Assembly: GCA_007844125.1 (NCBI GenBank)
Contig: CM017562.1
Span: 59,899,029-59,963,028 of the forward strand
DNA from: Sinonovacula constricta
Lineage: Eukaryota > Mollusca > Bivalvia > Cardiida > Solecurtidae
Length of the DNA stretch: 64,000 bases
Direction of reading: 5' to 3'
The translations under genes and the position numbers were made by a program. Below the pieces are notes generated by a model. That model was not told the DNA's origin and did not search any database. It was given only the letters and a program-made list of their open reading frames with translations. This document shows, piece after piece, positions 36,976 through 49,300 of this stretch (the stretch's first letter is position 1; every line of letters begins with the position of its first letter).

Positions 36976-39285
36976 CCTCATGTCAGCCTAGATTATTAGT
37001 CTTATTTAAAGAATGTGTAATTTTTGGCAAGGAATCTTTTAAATATATTTCAAAAATATCTTTTCATATAAAATGTTCAGCAAAAAAAACTGTATCAGGT
37101 AAAGCCAAAAAAAGTCCTGACACCAGGAACCTATTTCTACCATAATTGCTTGATTCTAGGCTTCACTGCTTACATCTTAATTGCTAAACTGTACACATAA
37201 TTTGCATTAACTGCATATGGAAGTAATAATTGATGCCTAACCCCTCTCCCCCTCCCAAACTTTTGTAAGGCAGCTTTCTGAGAACTAGATGTTAGATATT
37301 GATCTTCGCTAGTCTGCTGTTACGCTTTTATTAGATCTTGCCTTAATTCCATACCATGATGCAGAGTCTAATAAGATTTTCACGGCTGCGACAATTAACA
37401 AGCAGTGATGTATGGCACATACACTGTAGACTGTCAAGTCCAACAAAACCCCAGTGTGAAGCTTGGTAGTCTAGTAGAAAAAAGAGTTAAAAGTCATATA
37501 TATTTGGTAGAATTACTTTATAGGTCTAATATTGCATAAACAGTGGTGTTGGTATTATAAATTTAACAGAGGAAATATTTTTGATAAGAGTTTTATAATT
37601 GCTTCATTTTATTTAACAACAGTCACCTTAGGATAGTTTTTAATAAATATTCCTAATATTAAAGGAAAATACAGACCAGACATTTCAATATTGGTTGAAT
37701 TTTCAACATTAATCAGAACATAAATTATTAATTTCCTTTGCCAGTTTTAATAAATTTCTTTCTTTATTTGACAAAAAGCAAATGGCAAAGCCCACAATGA
37801 GAGCAGTTTTGGGGCAGTGTTGCCTGTGCCAGCATCTAGAGTTATAAGACAGCAGAATTTTGAAAGCACAAAGGATTGACCCAGCATGACCTTGACTACC
37901 TGCAGTCAATAAATGGCTGTCAAAAAGTAGGGTGCATACTGAAACATATTTGCATGTGAAAGGAGACTATACACGTCAGTTGCATCCAGGCATGCTTTAC
38001 ATGTAAACAATAATATTGTAATCTGTATTCACGAGATGTTAAAAGTATTATATTGTGCAGTGCAGGTATACATGACATGCGGCACAGGAATATCACTCAA
38101 TGACTTATAGAAGAAAAGATGGGAGAAAAATGTTTTTAGAATGAGTGTTCCACTGGCTATGAATTGCATACTAGGCCAAGATATTTTGCAATATCCCACA
38201 TGTTGTTTCGCTGCTTTCTGTCGTCTGGCTCTACCAGATTTGCAATTGGATTTTGCATTCAGATCACAGGGATGTAGTGTTTGATGAAATAAAGTAATCA
38301 TCATAGAGCTATTTACTATAGTTGTTCTACAAACCAACTAGTAACTGGGAGTTAATTTTGAACTATAGTATTTTGGTCATGTCTCGTAGCACTTATGAGC
38401 TGTTACTATAGACCTAATTTTTGTTAAAAAACAATCATATGGAAACTTTTTATAGTTTTAATATAATAGTTTCTATAATAGCCTGGGTTGTAGCATTTGC
38501 CTCAATGTATAAACTATATTCAAAAGATTTGATTGTTATGCAGCTGAAGACTTGCCTGCTATCTAATGTGTTGACAAACAATTTACCAAGGAAAAATTCA
38601 TGTGAGCTTTATTTGCATAACTTCAATCGCTTACAAGGTCAAATTTAAACAGCCCAAACAGCACTTTTCAGTGCTTTGATTCTGTTTTGTGAAAGTGTGA
38701 GTGTGTGTTGAATATGACAAAGTATTCTGATATAAAGGGAATGGTGCTCACAAGAAATAAACACTTGCATAAAATGATGTCAGTTTTTGATAAAATATCA
38801 CAACTGACATACTGGAAGAAACTTGTAACAACAAGTGATCCATTAAAAATAACTTTGATGTAAAAAGCTGATGCATTTAGGGATTTGCTGTTTATATATA
38901 GGTGAATTATTCAAAGAATGCCTCACCTTGTGATGTGACACTGAAACATGATCATCAATGTAAGTTAAACTGTTTCTGATTGCAACAATTGTAAATTAAG
39001 TTGTTTATTTTCCTAGTGATTATTTATTTTTAAGAGCTCTTTGATGACAACATATAATAAAACAGTTATGAGTACAGATGAACAAATACAAGCGGTTTTA
39101 TTTGATTCTCTTGAATTTTGTCAGTTCAGATCTCACCCCACACAAGTGCTTTGTTAAGATAATGTTCTTTCAAAAGTGACTGTCACCAAATATGACCTCC
39201 TGTATTTCTTCACTATACTGATAACCCTATTATATACACAACCACATACAATGCTTAAAAGAAAGTCAATTCCCTTAATAAGTTG
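36976..39285. other. AT-rich non-genic stretch
   Basis: No recognisable gene or repeat structure. The longest frame (minus, 38337-38029) has no domain that I recognise. Confidence 0.55.
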
Positions 39286-39289
39286 CATT

Positions 39290-39545
39290 TGATTCCATAT
39301 ACTAGAACCTGAAAATTAATTAAATTTAAACACATTGCTGAAGCTAGAAAACAAAATCCGACCGGTCCATTATACTGACACTGACGAGTCATGCGTAATG
39401 CTGTCCCCTTAGTCCCGAGCGTTAGGAGCGAAGCCACTACTACCAACTTTAAAGTCTTTGGTTCGATTTGACAGGGGTTTGAACCCGCGACCTTCCGATC
39501 CACAAGCCAGCGCTCGATCAATTGAGCTATTGCGGCCGGCGTGTT
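39290..39545 (-). repeat. tRNA-derived SINE copy, well preserved head
   Basis: On the minus strand, 39540-39467 reads 'ggccgcaatagctcaattga' and 'tcgagcgctggcttgtggat', ending 'gcgggttcaaacccctg'. This gives an A box (TAGCTCAATTG), a B box (GGTTCAAACCC) and partly pairing D and T arms. The body continues with 'cgggactaaggggacagcat' and 'cagtgtcagtataatggacc', a block found in known invertebrate SINEs. The 118-codon minus-strand frame (with IERWLVDRKVAGSNP) is the typical spurious translation of such a SINE, not a gene. Confidence 0.75.
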
Positions 39546-40029
39546 CAAAGTTAATATTGTAGATAAAAAAATAAACTTGATAAAATGAGCAATGTGGTAA
39601 TGATAAAACAAATAGCTGCAGATTTGATGGAGAAGATTAAGGTGTTCTAAGTGATAAACGTAGAGAACAATTACACAATTCAGATTTAAGATAGTTTGAT
39701 TATAGGATGTACAACTGCATTAGTCTTTCATCGATTTCTGTTGTGGAGAAAAGTAGGAAATAAGAAAAAAAACTGGGACAGGTAAACAGGCTAAAGCAAT
39801 ATGGGAGCAATTAACAGACATATTTGAAAAGTTTTTATTTGACGGTTTTGAATTTCAGAATACTTTATAAAAAAAAATCTCAAGAAAAAATATGTATAAC
39901 GTATAACCAAGATGTATATTACTTTCTAGCAAATCTGGGAGTAAAGAAGTAATAGTTAGTCCGAACATATTCTGTTTTTGCACAATGTTCGTGTGATAAA
40001 AAAGTCTTGACAAGGAATGAATCTCATGT

Positions 40030-40275
40030 CAGGTCTAGAGCTTGACCCAGAACTCACCTATCTCGAGTCCATAAATTTAACCTCTTGACCAAGAACACTT
40101 CAAGCATATTATAAATGTTTCTTAGTGTGTTGAACGTTTCTCTTAAACACGTGAATTGAACATCCAAATCTTGAATAAGATCCTTTTGAAAACTTGTAAT
40201 GGGGCTAGGGATTGAATGTGAAACCCTCTGATACAGAGTCCAAAAACATAATCTCTTGACTACAAACACTTCAGA
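40030..40275 (-). repeat. Two tandem tRNA-like SINE heads
   Basis: On the minus strand, 40272-40202 and 40100-40030 are related: 'tagtcaagagattatgtttt' with 'ttggactctgtatcagaggg', and 'tggtcaagaggttaaattta' with 'tggactcgagataggtgagt'. Each ends in a degenerate B box ('cacattcaatccc' and 'gggtcaagctctag'). The spacing is about 172 bp, so this is a direct dimer of a tRNA-derived unit, diverged. Peptides FVVKRLCFWT and FLVKRLNLWT in the overlapping frame mirror the duplication and are not evidence of a protein. Confidence 0.55.
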
Positions 40276-40299
40276 GATGCTATAAAAGCATACCTGCAC

Positions 40300-43005
40300 A
40301 CTGGCAGCACTGGAAATGCTATTTTTCAGATTTGCAGGGACCTTGCAGAAATCGTTAATGTATCTCTAAATGTTGCACAAATATTGCCTCTAAAGTCAGA
40401 TTTTACCATACATACTCAATAGACTGTTCAGAACATATTTTTCTGGCTCAGGACTGTTTCATTGCTAACAGGTAATCTTAATTTGTTAACATGAAGTCCG
40501 ACCATAGAAGATTGTACTGAAGAGCATTCCTATCGACTTTCGTAAGTAAGTGCAAAGAGAGTCTCCATGTACATTTATGTTAAGGGTTTACAATTTAAAA
40601 AAAAGAAATAAACCAAAATCTCTCATTTTTACCATGTTTTCATAAAAGTTGCAGACATACAAAAATTTGGAGCAAAACAAAGCTGAAGCATTGCACTCCT
40701 GTACTTAACAAGAAAGAGCTAGGATGGGAGACATCCAAGGTGCCGTAGAGAGCATGCACTTTAAACAAGAAGATGACTTTTTTAGTAACTAAACACTCTC
40801 TTACACTGTTGATTCATAGCATAAACATTGACAGTAAAGAAGCATAACTTCGATGGGAAGTAGAGTATTTTTGGTACTTTGTTTTCCTTGTTTACTGCTA
40901 CATCTTTTTTTACAAGCTGTATTTCCAACATTGATATACTCGGTTTCTTTTGTTAAACAAAATTTCACCAAATAGCTATGTTTTTTATGCTACTTTTTTA
41001 TAATTGAAAGCAAGACTTTATTGTTTTCTTTGAAAAAGTGTTTCACAAAACACAACACAAAAACATCAGACATCGTGTTATTAACTGCTACACCATCATC
41101 CCCAATAAAAAATGCATTCCATCAGCGGCACCGCTCTCAAAAGCAGTGTCAATAATAGACTGATCCGACTAGACTGGTACTGATCATTTCATTGAAAACG
41201 TGTGGTAACACTAAGAAAGAATTAAGTATATTTTCAGGGGAGGATAACCGGTCTTCGCGAATCATAAACTTTTTTTCGCAGAGGCCCTGTGATTAGATAA
41301 TTCATTAGTCTTTCTCACAATATATAGTTTTGGGGTTCCCACAGAAATGGTTGGCTGTTAAATTTCTTCCAAAGTTTTGACATTAACTATAGAGTAAAGA
41401 GCAAATATATTTATTGTTTTGTAACCCAGAAAGTCCACAAAATTAACTTTCCCCACGTGCAAATTTCAGTGAGCATTCCATATACAGGTGTCGCGCTCCA
41501 GAGCGTCACCAGTAAGACTGAATCATGGGCCAGTGGTCCTGAATAACTTAAATATTCTGACTCTGTACAACACCCATCAATGGTTTAGTTACAGTTTGAT
41601 GATACAGCGATGCACTATATATGCAGTTTGAGACCTTGGCTACAAGTCAGACTTTATATACATTTGTTCCAGATTGTATTTTAGAAATGATTTGTAATTT
41701 TAGCACTGAATACTTAATAACCCTAATTTCCCAGTTAAAACAGTTTCTTAATGACAAACGCTTACTGCTTCCTGGCAATGCTTCCACTACAAAATTAGTG
41801 CTGACTTACTTCTGGGTTTCCACTGTAAAGAGTGCATACTTCATCACATTATCTGATTTGTCTGCTTGCTGTCAGTCATTTTCATTTAACACAAAAGAAC
41901 TTAAGTTGTTTCTGATCATTTTACTACATTATGCTACAAAATGTATATACACCTTCAAAGCTCTCGGCCTTTCCCTAAGCGATGGTGGCAGTGGTGTATT
42001 TCTAAAAGCAGACTAGTCGAACAAATGCGCAGGTGAGAACAAAAGGCTATACGTTTGTGCCATGTATCTGATACAGCGCAGAAGTACAGCAATGTAAACA
42101 TTGGTAGAACACAATACTGATGTATCACCAGTGCATAAAATATGTTAAATTAGATCTGTGTACATGGATGCAGATATATGAAAAAGCAACACCTATTGGT
42201 CATGTGAGGTTGACGAATCAATCAGAACTCCGCGATTATTTTGTACAGAGATTCTGTGAAACAGATTAGTCCACACTACACGACTGTGATCTGAATGGAA
42301 AATTCCTATCCTAAATCAGTGACTCTAGGGGCATTATACTTGTACTGCAAATATCTTTGCCTAGAATACAATGTATAACCAGTGGAACTCATTCTAGTAA
42401 TATTTTTCTCACTCCTTTTGCCCCTTAAACCACTGAGTAAGATTCCTGCACAGCGTTGTTCATTCATCCCTCCACAATTTATGTATATCTGCTTTACAGC
42501 ATATAAAGTTACAAGTAAATAAGTTATATAAATATATTACCATATTAAACATTTAAAGCATGCCTCGACACAAGTGACACATCTGGTTTCCTTCAGCAAA
42601 CAGCGGGTAGTCAAGGTCATGTAAGGGTCAATCCTTTGTGTTTCGGAAATTCAGCTTTTTTCTAACTCTGGACAGTGCTGCAAGCATGACCAACCAAAAA
42701 CAATGCCATAAGCATGCTTTTTTGTTCAAAAAATGTTTATAATGTTTGAAACTTATATTTTGTTTTTTGTTACATCACACCGACACAATTATGGTCATAT
42801 TAGCAACGTCCAGCTCATTATTGGTGGAGGAAGACCCCAGACTTATGCCTGGGTAGAACCAACGGTGCACTGCAGATTGGCTGGAAAATCTCCCCACATG
42901 ACCACATGAAAGTTCTCATCCCGAACAAGACTTGTACCTACATGGTTAGGGGTATTACAAATCAGCGACTCTAACAGCTCCGCCAAAGGCGCCCCCTGAA
43001 AACTG
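40300..43005. other. Non-genic stretch with one family A tail module
   Basis: Plus-strand 41445-41515 has 'gtgcaaatttcagtgagcat', 'tccatatacagg' and 'cgcgctccagagcgtcacca', the clearest copy of the family A tail. A 131-codon plus-strand frame at 41621-42016 is unusually long for AT-rich DNA, but its composition (Leu, Thr, Ser, Phe) and lack of a recognisable domain give no support for a gene. Confidence 0.5.
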
Positions 43006-43059
43006 TATACATGGGTGCAAGTAGAAAATTTTGAAAAACCTGAACTTTTGGCTGGGGGC

Positions 43060-43135
43060 ATGGGGGCCGCTAGGGCCCCCGGTGGGTCCAGGGCAACGCC
43101 CTGGCCAGGGGTCCAGGGGGCCGGAGGCCCCCGGA
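43060..43135. repeat. GC-rich nested palindromes
   Basis: Contains 'gggggccgctagggccccc', 'ccagggcaacgccctgg' and 'gggggccggaggcccccgg' in succession, each able to form a tight hairpin. It stands out sharply from the surrounding AT-rich DNA. It lies near the left end of the inverted-repeat element, where transposase or host factors might bind; that role is inference. Confidence 0.8.
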
Positions 43136-43589
43136 AACTCCTGGTTTTTAGCACATTACAAGACCTTGACAAGTCATTTTCTGATAAAACAACCTGATTG
43201 TCTGATGGAAATTTAGCAATCTGGTATGCCCTATTATTGAATATCAATGAATACTTGACAAAATAAATCCAGTTTCAACTTATATTTATTTTGAAATAAT
43301 AGATTTGTAATCTTATACTTTAGTCTAACACATCACTGATGACTTCAACTTAATATCATGAATATGAATACAAACGCAATTCAAGTATCAAAGAAAAAAG
43401 AACATGTGCAGTAGGGCCTATCTATCATTCTATGCCTAGTAGATATATCAACATATTGAATTTAACTAATAATACATTTGTTGATAATTTCAAGTTACCT
43501 GGGGTTTTTTCACTGCCGTTTTGTTTTTCATGTGATTAGTTTCGTTCGCGTGGTTTTTTATGCATTTCTTCCCGCTTGACCCCTATTTG

Positions 43590-43769
43590 ATCATTGATGG
43601 TTTTGGCACAACACTTGCAGAAAGCTACACCCGCTATGTCAGGCTTTTTCAGCCATTGTTACCATTTATCGCCAGCTGTGTCTACTTCCGATAACCATTC
43701 CCAACGCTACTTGTTCTTTGATCCTTTTTCTAATTCCTTGATGTCAAACCCAGCGGGTAAAAACTTCAT
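43590..43769 (-). pseudogene. Broken N-terminal zinc-finger ORF of a transposon protein
   Basis: From an ATG at 43769 the minus strand reads MKFLPAGFDIKELEKGSKNK, a TAG stop, RWEWLSEVDTAGDKW, a TAA stop, then QWLKKPDIAGVAFCKCCAKT. The W-x-W, G-x-K-W and C-x2-C pattern resembles the N-terminal BED-like zinc finger of uncharacterised invertebrate transposon proteins. The expected downstream His pair and catalytic region are missing. Two in-frame stops make it a pseudogene. Family assignment is from pattern memory, with moderate confidence. Confidence 0.55.
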
Positions 43770-44361
43770 GTTCCAATATTTTGTTTTCTATCTCTATTAA
43801 TAGCAATGTTGTTTACGTCCTCCATGTATGATAATTCGTCTGAAAGCGCTTATTTCATTGGACGGTTGTAATAAGACAGCGAATCAAATTTGCTCTTATA
43901 ATCAACACATTTATCGCGCAAACCGCATTTCAGAACGCGCTTTTTCATTGGGTTGCTATAATAAGACAGCCAATCTTTAAGTTTGTGAAGGTCAAATAGC
44001 CGTATTTGGTAATTTTCGGCACTGGCCGGTCTAGTCCGGCAAGCTCATTAACGAATCGTTATTTTCGTGACATTTAAGTGTCAGTTGTCCAAAGTTGCAT
44101 CGTACATCACACGGTAAAGTCCGTGAAAAGGTCGAAAACAAGCACATGCAAATGAATTCTTAAAATAGACAATGAGATTGTTTACGCGGTTGAAATCGAA
44201 ACGAACTTAATTTCAGAGCAGGAGTAGGAGTACCCACCCCCCCCCCCCACCCCCCCACCCCCTGAAAATCTCAACGGATTTGCACGATTTGGGAAAATGG
44301 CCCTTGGCGTCCTAGAAAAACCGGAAGTTCCGGCATATGCCGGAAAACTTGCACCCTTGTG

Positions 44362-46344
44362 TATATGGTCTAGATGTTGTTAAAACAAGTTCTGCATGTG
44401 TCACATTTTTGTAAAAGCTTCTTATAATTTCAGCCCTGCTGATTGGTCAGAGCCATTCTCCACAACAACTGCATTGCAGCCATTAATGCTTTGTATCAAG
44501 TTAGTAATTCATCATCTGCATTTTCATGTGTAAACCTATTGTTATATTGTCAAAGAAAAAATGTTGGTATAGGCTGTAGGCTAAAGAAGTATGAAGCATA
44601 ATATTTGAAGTTTATTTTCATAAATAGGCCATGTTTAGGAACTTTTACTGTCAATATCCATTTCCCAGATAATTTTGAAATCTTTCAGGATGTTTTTTAT
44701 ATTTGGGAGAATATTTGTAAAGTCTGAAAATTTCATGTAGAAATTTGGCAAAAGAAAAGTTAAAACAAAAATATGAGGAGAGTTGATAACACAAGAAACT
44801 ATTAAATGTAATGGGAATGATTGTATACCTTTATAGTACAAAGTATTAACTCAGTGGGTCTTTTAATTTATAGTTTACTTCAAAAATTGCAAGCACTGAG
44901 TACTACAGTGCTGTTGGCACGTTGATTATATTCTTTGTTAGATGCATATGAAAATCTAACAAATAGACTTGAACGCAAATCCCATTTTCAGAAAAGAAAT
45001 AGTTTTAAACATTAAACAATGCATTTGTAAATAAAACACCGATAGCAGGATAAATAGAATACTAGGCTGTTGTTGAAAAGAGAAAATGTTTTCACACAAT
45101 TTGATGTGGTAACATTATCTTTATTCGACACCCACCTAGAATTTTCTATATACAGGTAAAGAAAGAGTTCAATATCTTCACTACTGTTTTTAATGCCTAA
45201 AGATAATTTGTGTTCTTCATTAAATATAGAAACAAAAGCCTATTGGGCATGGAGAACCTTTCATAAAAGAAACTCCTAAACTGGTAATGAGCTGATCTGT
45301 TCAACAATTCACAGAGGAACGAAAAAATAAAAAAAACCTTCAACGCTTAGCCTACCCTGCATCAATTGATAGGTTTAGGCATATCCCGTCAATCCAGATC
45401 AGTCAGCTTCAGCTGGAGATTTTCTGATCAGGATCTGCATTATATGCTGCCGAGATTGTAACAATATGTCTAGGCACATTTGCATGAAGATGTAAGAAGA
45501 TGACCTAGAATTATTTTGGGTTATGAACAGAATGTAGTATAAAAAGGGTTCAGTTACTGGAAGTTGGTCTACCAGGATCCTGTTAAACTGCAATGTAGGA
45601 ACAACATCCCGATTAATAAAAAAATAAGCTCTCCTACAAGCCAACAGTATCACTTCTACTACCTAATTCATTTTGCAAAATTAGGAAAATTAGAAAATTT
45701 CACAGTTTACACAATAAAACCTGCAAAAAAAAGCCTTACATTCTCAGAGATTTTGGAGGTTTTTAACATTATAGAAACCTGAAAAAGAAATGATTATCAC
45801 TTTTGCAATACCCATCATGCGACATTGTTAAATTGAGTTGCTGACTTGGGAACTTCAGCTATCACCCTGATCCCATTTAAATGCAAAATAATTCACCTGC
45901 AAATAATGCCACTTCTAACAGTTAACATGTTTTTGAGTAGTGGTGTCATCACATTTCTTACGACAAGTACCACTCGTAGCTCTGCAAGTATCCCAACTAA
46001 TGCTGATACACAAGATATATAAAACAACTCTACAGTCTTATTGCAATGTCATATTTCTGACCTAGACACATAAAAGACACAAACATGCAATTTACAATGT
46101 GCCTAACATTAAGCAAAACATATTTCTTTCTCAAATTACTTTTATACTATATAACATTAAGTTATTAAATCATATAATGCTGCTTTATGTACATATTTTT
46201 AGAAATATCCTCTTTTAGATGACCACTATACTCTCTTTGCATGTTAATCAATATTGTTTAAAAGTCGTCATGCCAAACAGCATGATCAGTCCATGGCTTG
46301 CGTAACCATGTATCAAGAGTTTGCTTCTGCATGTCAATCTCAAC
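44362..46344. other. Non-genic stretch with one dispersed repeat
   Basis: At 45390-45490 there is one copy of the dispersed repeat related to the 58 bp satellite ('ccagatcagtcagcttcagc', 'ttttctgatcaggatctgca', 'acaatatgtct'). No gene recognised elsewhere; several short AT-rich frames are not supported. Confidence 0.5.
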
Positions 46345-49300
46345 CTAGGGGCCAGAGTCCTAGAACACACCTGTACCTCCACCTGGCCTAAGTTCCCATG
46401 CACTAACGGATTGATTCAATTCAACAATCAGAATGCTCCTATGGTCCAGAATCCAGCACACACCTGTACCACCACCTGACCTGAGTTCCCATGCACCAAT
46501 GGATTGATTCTGTTCATCAGTCAATATGCACCTTTGGTCCTGAGTCCTGGAACACACCTGTACCACCACCTGACCTGAGTTCCCATGCACCAATAGATTG
46601 ATTCTGTTAATCAGTCAATATGCACCTTTGGTCCTGAGTCCTGGAACACACCTGTACTGCCCCCTGGCCTGAGTTCCCATGCACCAATGGTTTGATTCTG
46701 TTCATCAGTCAATATGCTCCTATGGTCCTGAGTCCTGGAACACACCTGTACCACCACCTGGCCTGAGTTCCCATGCACCAATAGATTGATTCTGTTCATC
46801 AGTCAATATGCACCTTTGGTCCTGAGTCCTGGAACACACCTGTACCACCACCTGACCTGAGTTCCCATGCACCAATGGATTGATTCTGTTCATCAGTCAA
46901 TATGCTCCTTTGGTCCTGAGTCCTGGAACACACCTGTACTGCCCCCTGGCCTGAGTTCCCATGCACCAATGGATTGATTCTGTTCATCAGTCAATATGCA
47001 CCTTTGGTCCTGAGTCCTGGAACACACCTGTACCACCACCTGACCTGAGTTCCCATGCACCAATGGTTTGATTCTGTTCATCAGTCAATATGCTCCTATG
47101 GCCCTGAGTCCTGGAACACACCTGTACCACCACCTGACCTGAGTTCCCATGCACCAATGGTTTGATTCTATTCAACAATCGGCATGCTCCTATGGTCCTG
47201 AGTCCTGGAACACACCTGTACTGCCCCCTGGCCTGAGTTCCCATGCACCAATGGATTGATTCTGTTCATCAGTCAGTATGCTCCTATGGCCCTGAGTCCT
47301 GGAACACACCTGTACCACCACCTGACCTGAGTTCCCATGCACCAATGGATTGATTCTGTTCATCAGTTAGTATGCTCCTATGGTCCTCAGTCATGGAACA
47401 CACCTGTACTGCCCCCTGGCCTTAGTTCCCATGCACCAATGGATTGATTCTGTTCATCAGTCAGTATGCTCCTATGGCCCTGAGTCCTGGAACACACCTG
47501 TACCACCACCTGACCTGAGTTCCCATGCACCAATGGATTGATTCTGTTCATCAGTCAAAATGCACCTTTGGTCCTGAGTCCTGGAACACACCTGTACCAC
47601 CACCTGGCCTGAGTTCCCATGGACCAATGGTTTGATTCTGTTCATCAGTCAGAATGCACCTATGGTCCTGAGTCCTGGAACACACCTGTACCACCACCTG
47701 GCCTGAGTTCCCATGCACCAATGGTTTGATTCTGTTCATCAGTCAAAATGCACCTTTGGTCCTAAGTCCTGGAACACACCTGTACCACCACCTGGCCTGA
47801 GTTCCCATGGACCAATGGTTTGATTCTGTTCATCAGTCAGTATGCACCTATGGTCCTGAGTCATGGAACACACCTGTACCACCACCTGGCCTGAGTTCCC
47901 ATGCACCAATGGTTTGATTCTGTTCATCAGTCAATATGCACCTATGGTCCTGAGTCATGGAACACACCTGTACCACCACCTAGCCTGAGTTCCCATGCAC
48001 CAATGGTTTGATTCTGTTCATCAGTCAATATGCACCTATGGTCCTAAGTCATGGAACACACCTGTACCACCACCTGGCCTGAGTTCCCATGCACCAATGG
48101 TTTGATTCTGTTCATCAGTCAATATGCACCTATGGTCCTGAGTCCTGGAACACACCTGTACTGCCCCCTGGCCTGAGTTCCCATGCACCAATGGATTGAT
48201 TCTGTTCATCAGTCAATATGCACCTATGGTCCTGAGTCCTGGAACACACCTGTACCACCACCTGGCCTGAGTTCCCATGCACCAATGGATTGATTCTGTT
48301 CATCAGTCAATATGCTCCTATGGTCCTGAGTCCTGGAACACACCTGTACCACCACCTGGCCTGAGTTCCCATGCACCAATGGATTGATTCTGTTCATCAG
48401 TCAATATGCTCCTATGGTCCTGAGTCCTGGAACACACCTGTACCACCACCTGGCCTGAGTTCCCATGCACTGATGGTTTGATTCTGTTCATCAGTCAATA
48501 TGCTCCTATGGTCCTCAGTCATGGAACACACCTGTACCATCACCTGGCCTGAGTTCCCATGCACCAATGGATTGATTCTGTTCATCAGTCAATATGCACC
48601 TTTGGTCCTGAGTCATGGAACACACCTGTACCACCACCTGGCCTGAGTTCCCATGCACCAATGGATTGATTCTGTTCATCAGTCAATATGCACCTTTGGT
48701 CCTGAGTCCTGGAACACACCTGTACCACCACCTGGCCTGAGTTCCCATGCACCAATGGATTGATTCTGTTCATCAGTCAATATGCACCTTTGGTCCTGAG
48801 TCCTGGAACACACCTGTACCACCACCTGGCCTGAGTTCCCATGCACCAATGGATTGATTCTGTTCATCAGTCAATATGCTCCCATGGTCCTCAGTCATGG
48901 AACACACCTGTACTGCCCCCTGGCCTTAGTTCCCATGCACCAATGGATTGATTCTGTTCATCAGTCAGTATGCTCCTATGGCCCTGAGTCCTGGAACACA
49001 CCTGTACCACCACCTGACCTGAGTTCCCATGCACCAATGGATTGATTCTGTTCATCAGTCAATATGCACCTTTGGTCCTGAGTCTTGGAACACAACTGTA
49101 CCACCACCTGGCCTGAGTTCCCATGCACCGACGGTTTGATTCTATTCAACAATCAGCATGCTCCTATGGTCCAGAGTCCTGAAACACACCTGTACCAACA
49201 CCTGGCCTGAGTTCCCATGCACCAATGGATTGATTCTGTTCATCAATCAGCATGCTCCTATGGTCCTGAGTCATGGAACACACCTGTACCACCACCTGGC

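Larger units (their letters stand above)
43010..44361 (-). mobile_element. Non-autonomous DNA transposon derivative with GGGTGCAAGT inverted ends
   Basis: The left end reads CATGGGTGCAAGTAGAAAA and the reverse complement of the right end reads CACAAGGGTGCAAGTTTTCC. Both are flanked by TATA (43006-43009 and 44362-44365), a possible 4 bp target duplication, although such a short AT word could be chance. The left part holds a GC-rich run of nested short palindromes (43060-43135). The right part holds a poly-C tract (44235-44262) and a CCGGCATATGCCGG palindrome. A broken zinc-finger ORF reads leftward inside (43769-43590). Length is about 1.35 kb, too short for a full transposase. Superfamily not assigned. 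Confidence 0.6.

Noticed and set aside
39467..39540. Functional tRNA gene
   Set aside because: The boxes are good but the acceptor stem does not pair properly, and SINE body sequence follows directly.
39255..39611. 118-codon minus-strand frame containing IERWLVDRKVAGSNP
   Set aside because: It is the translated head and body of a tRNA-derived SINE.
41621..42016. 131-codon plus-strand frame
   Set aside because: No recognisable domain, AT-driven composition, and no splice or promoter context; a frame of this length can occur by chance in 64 kb.
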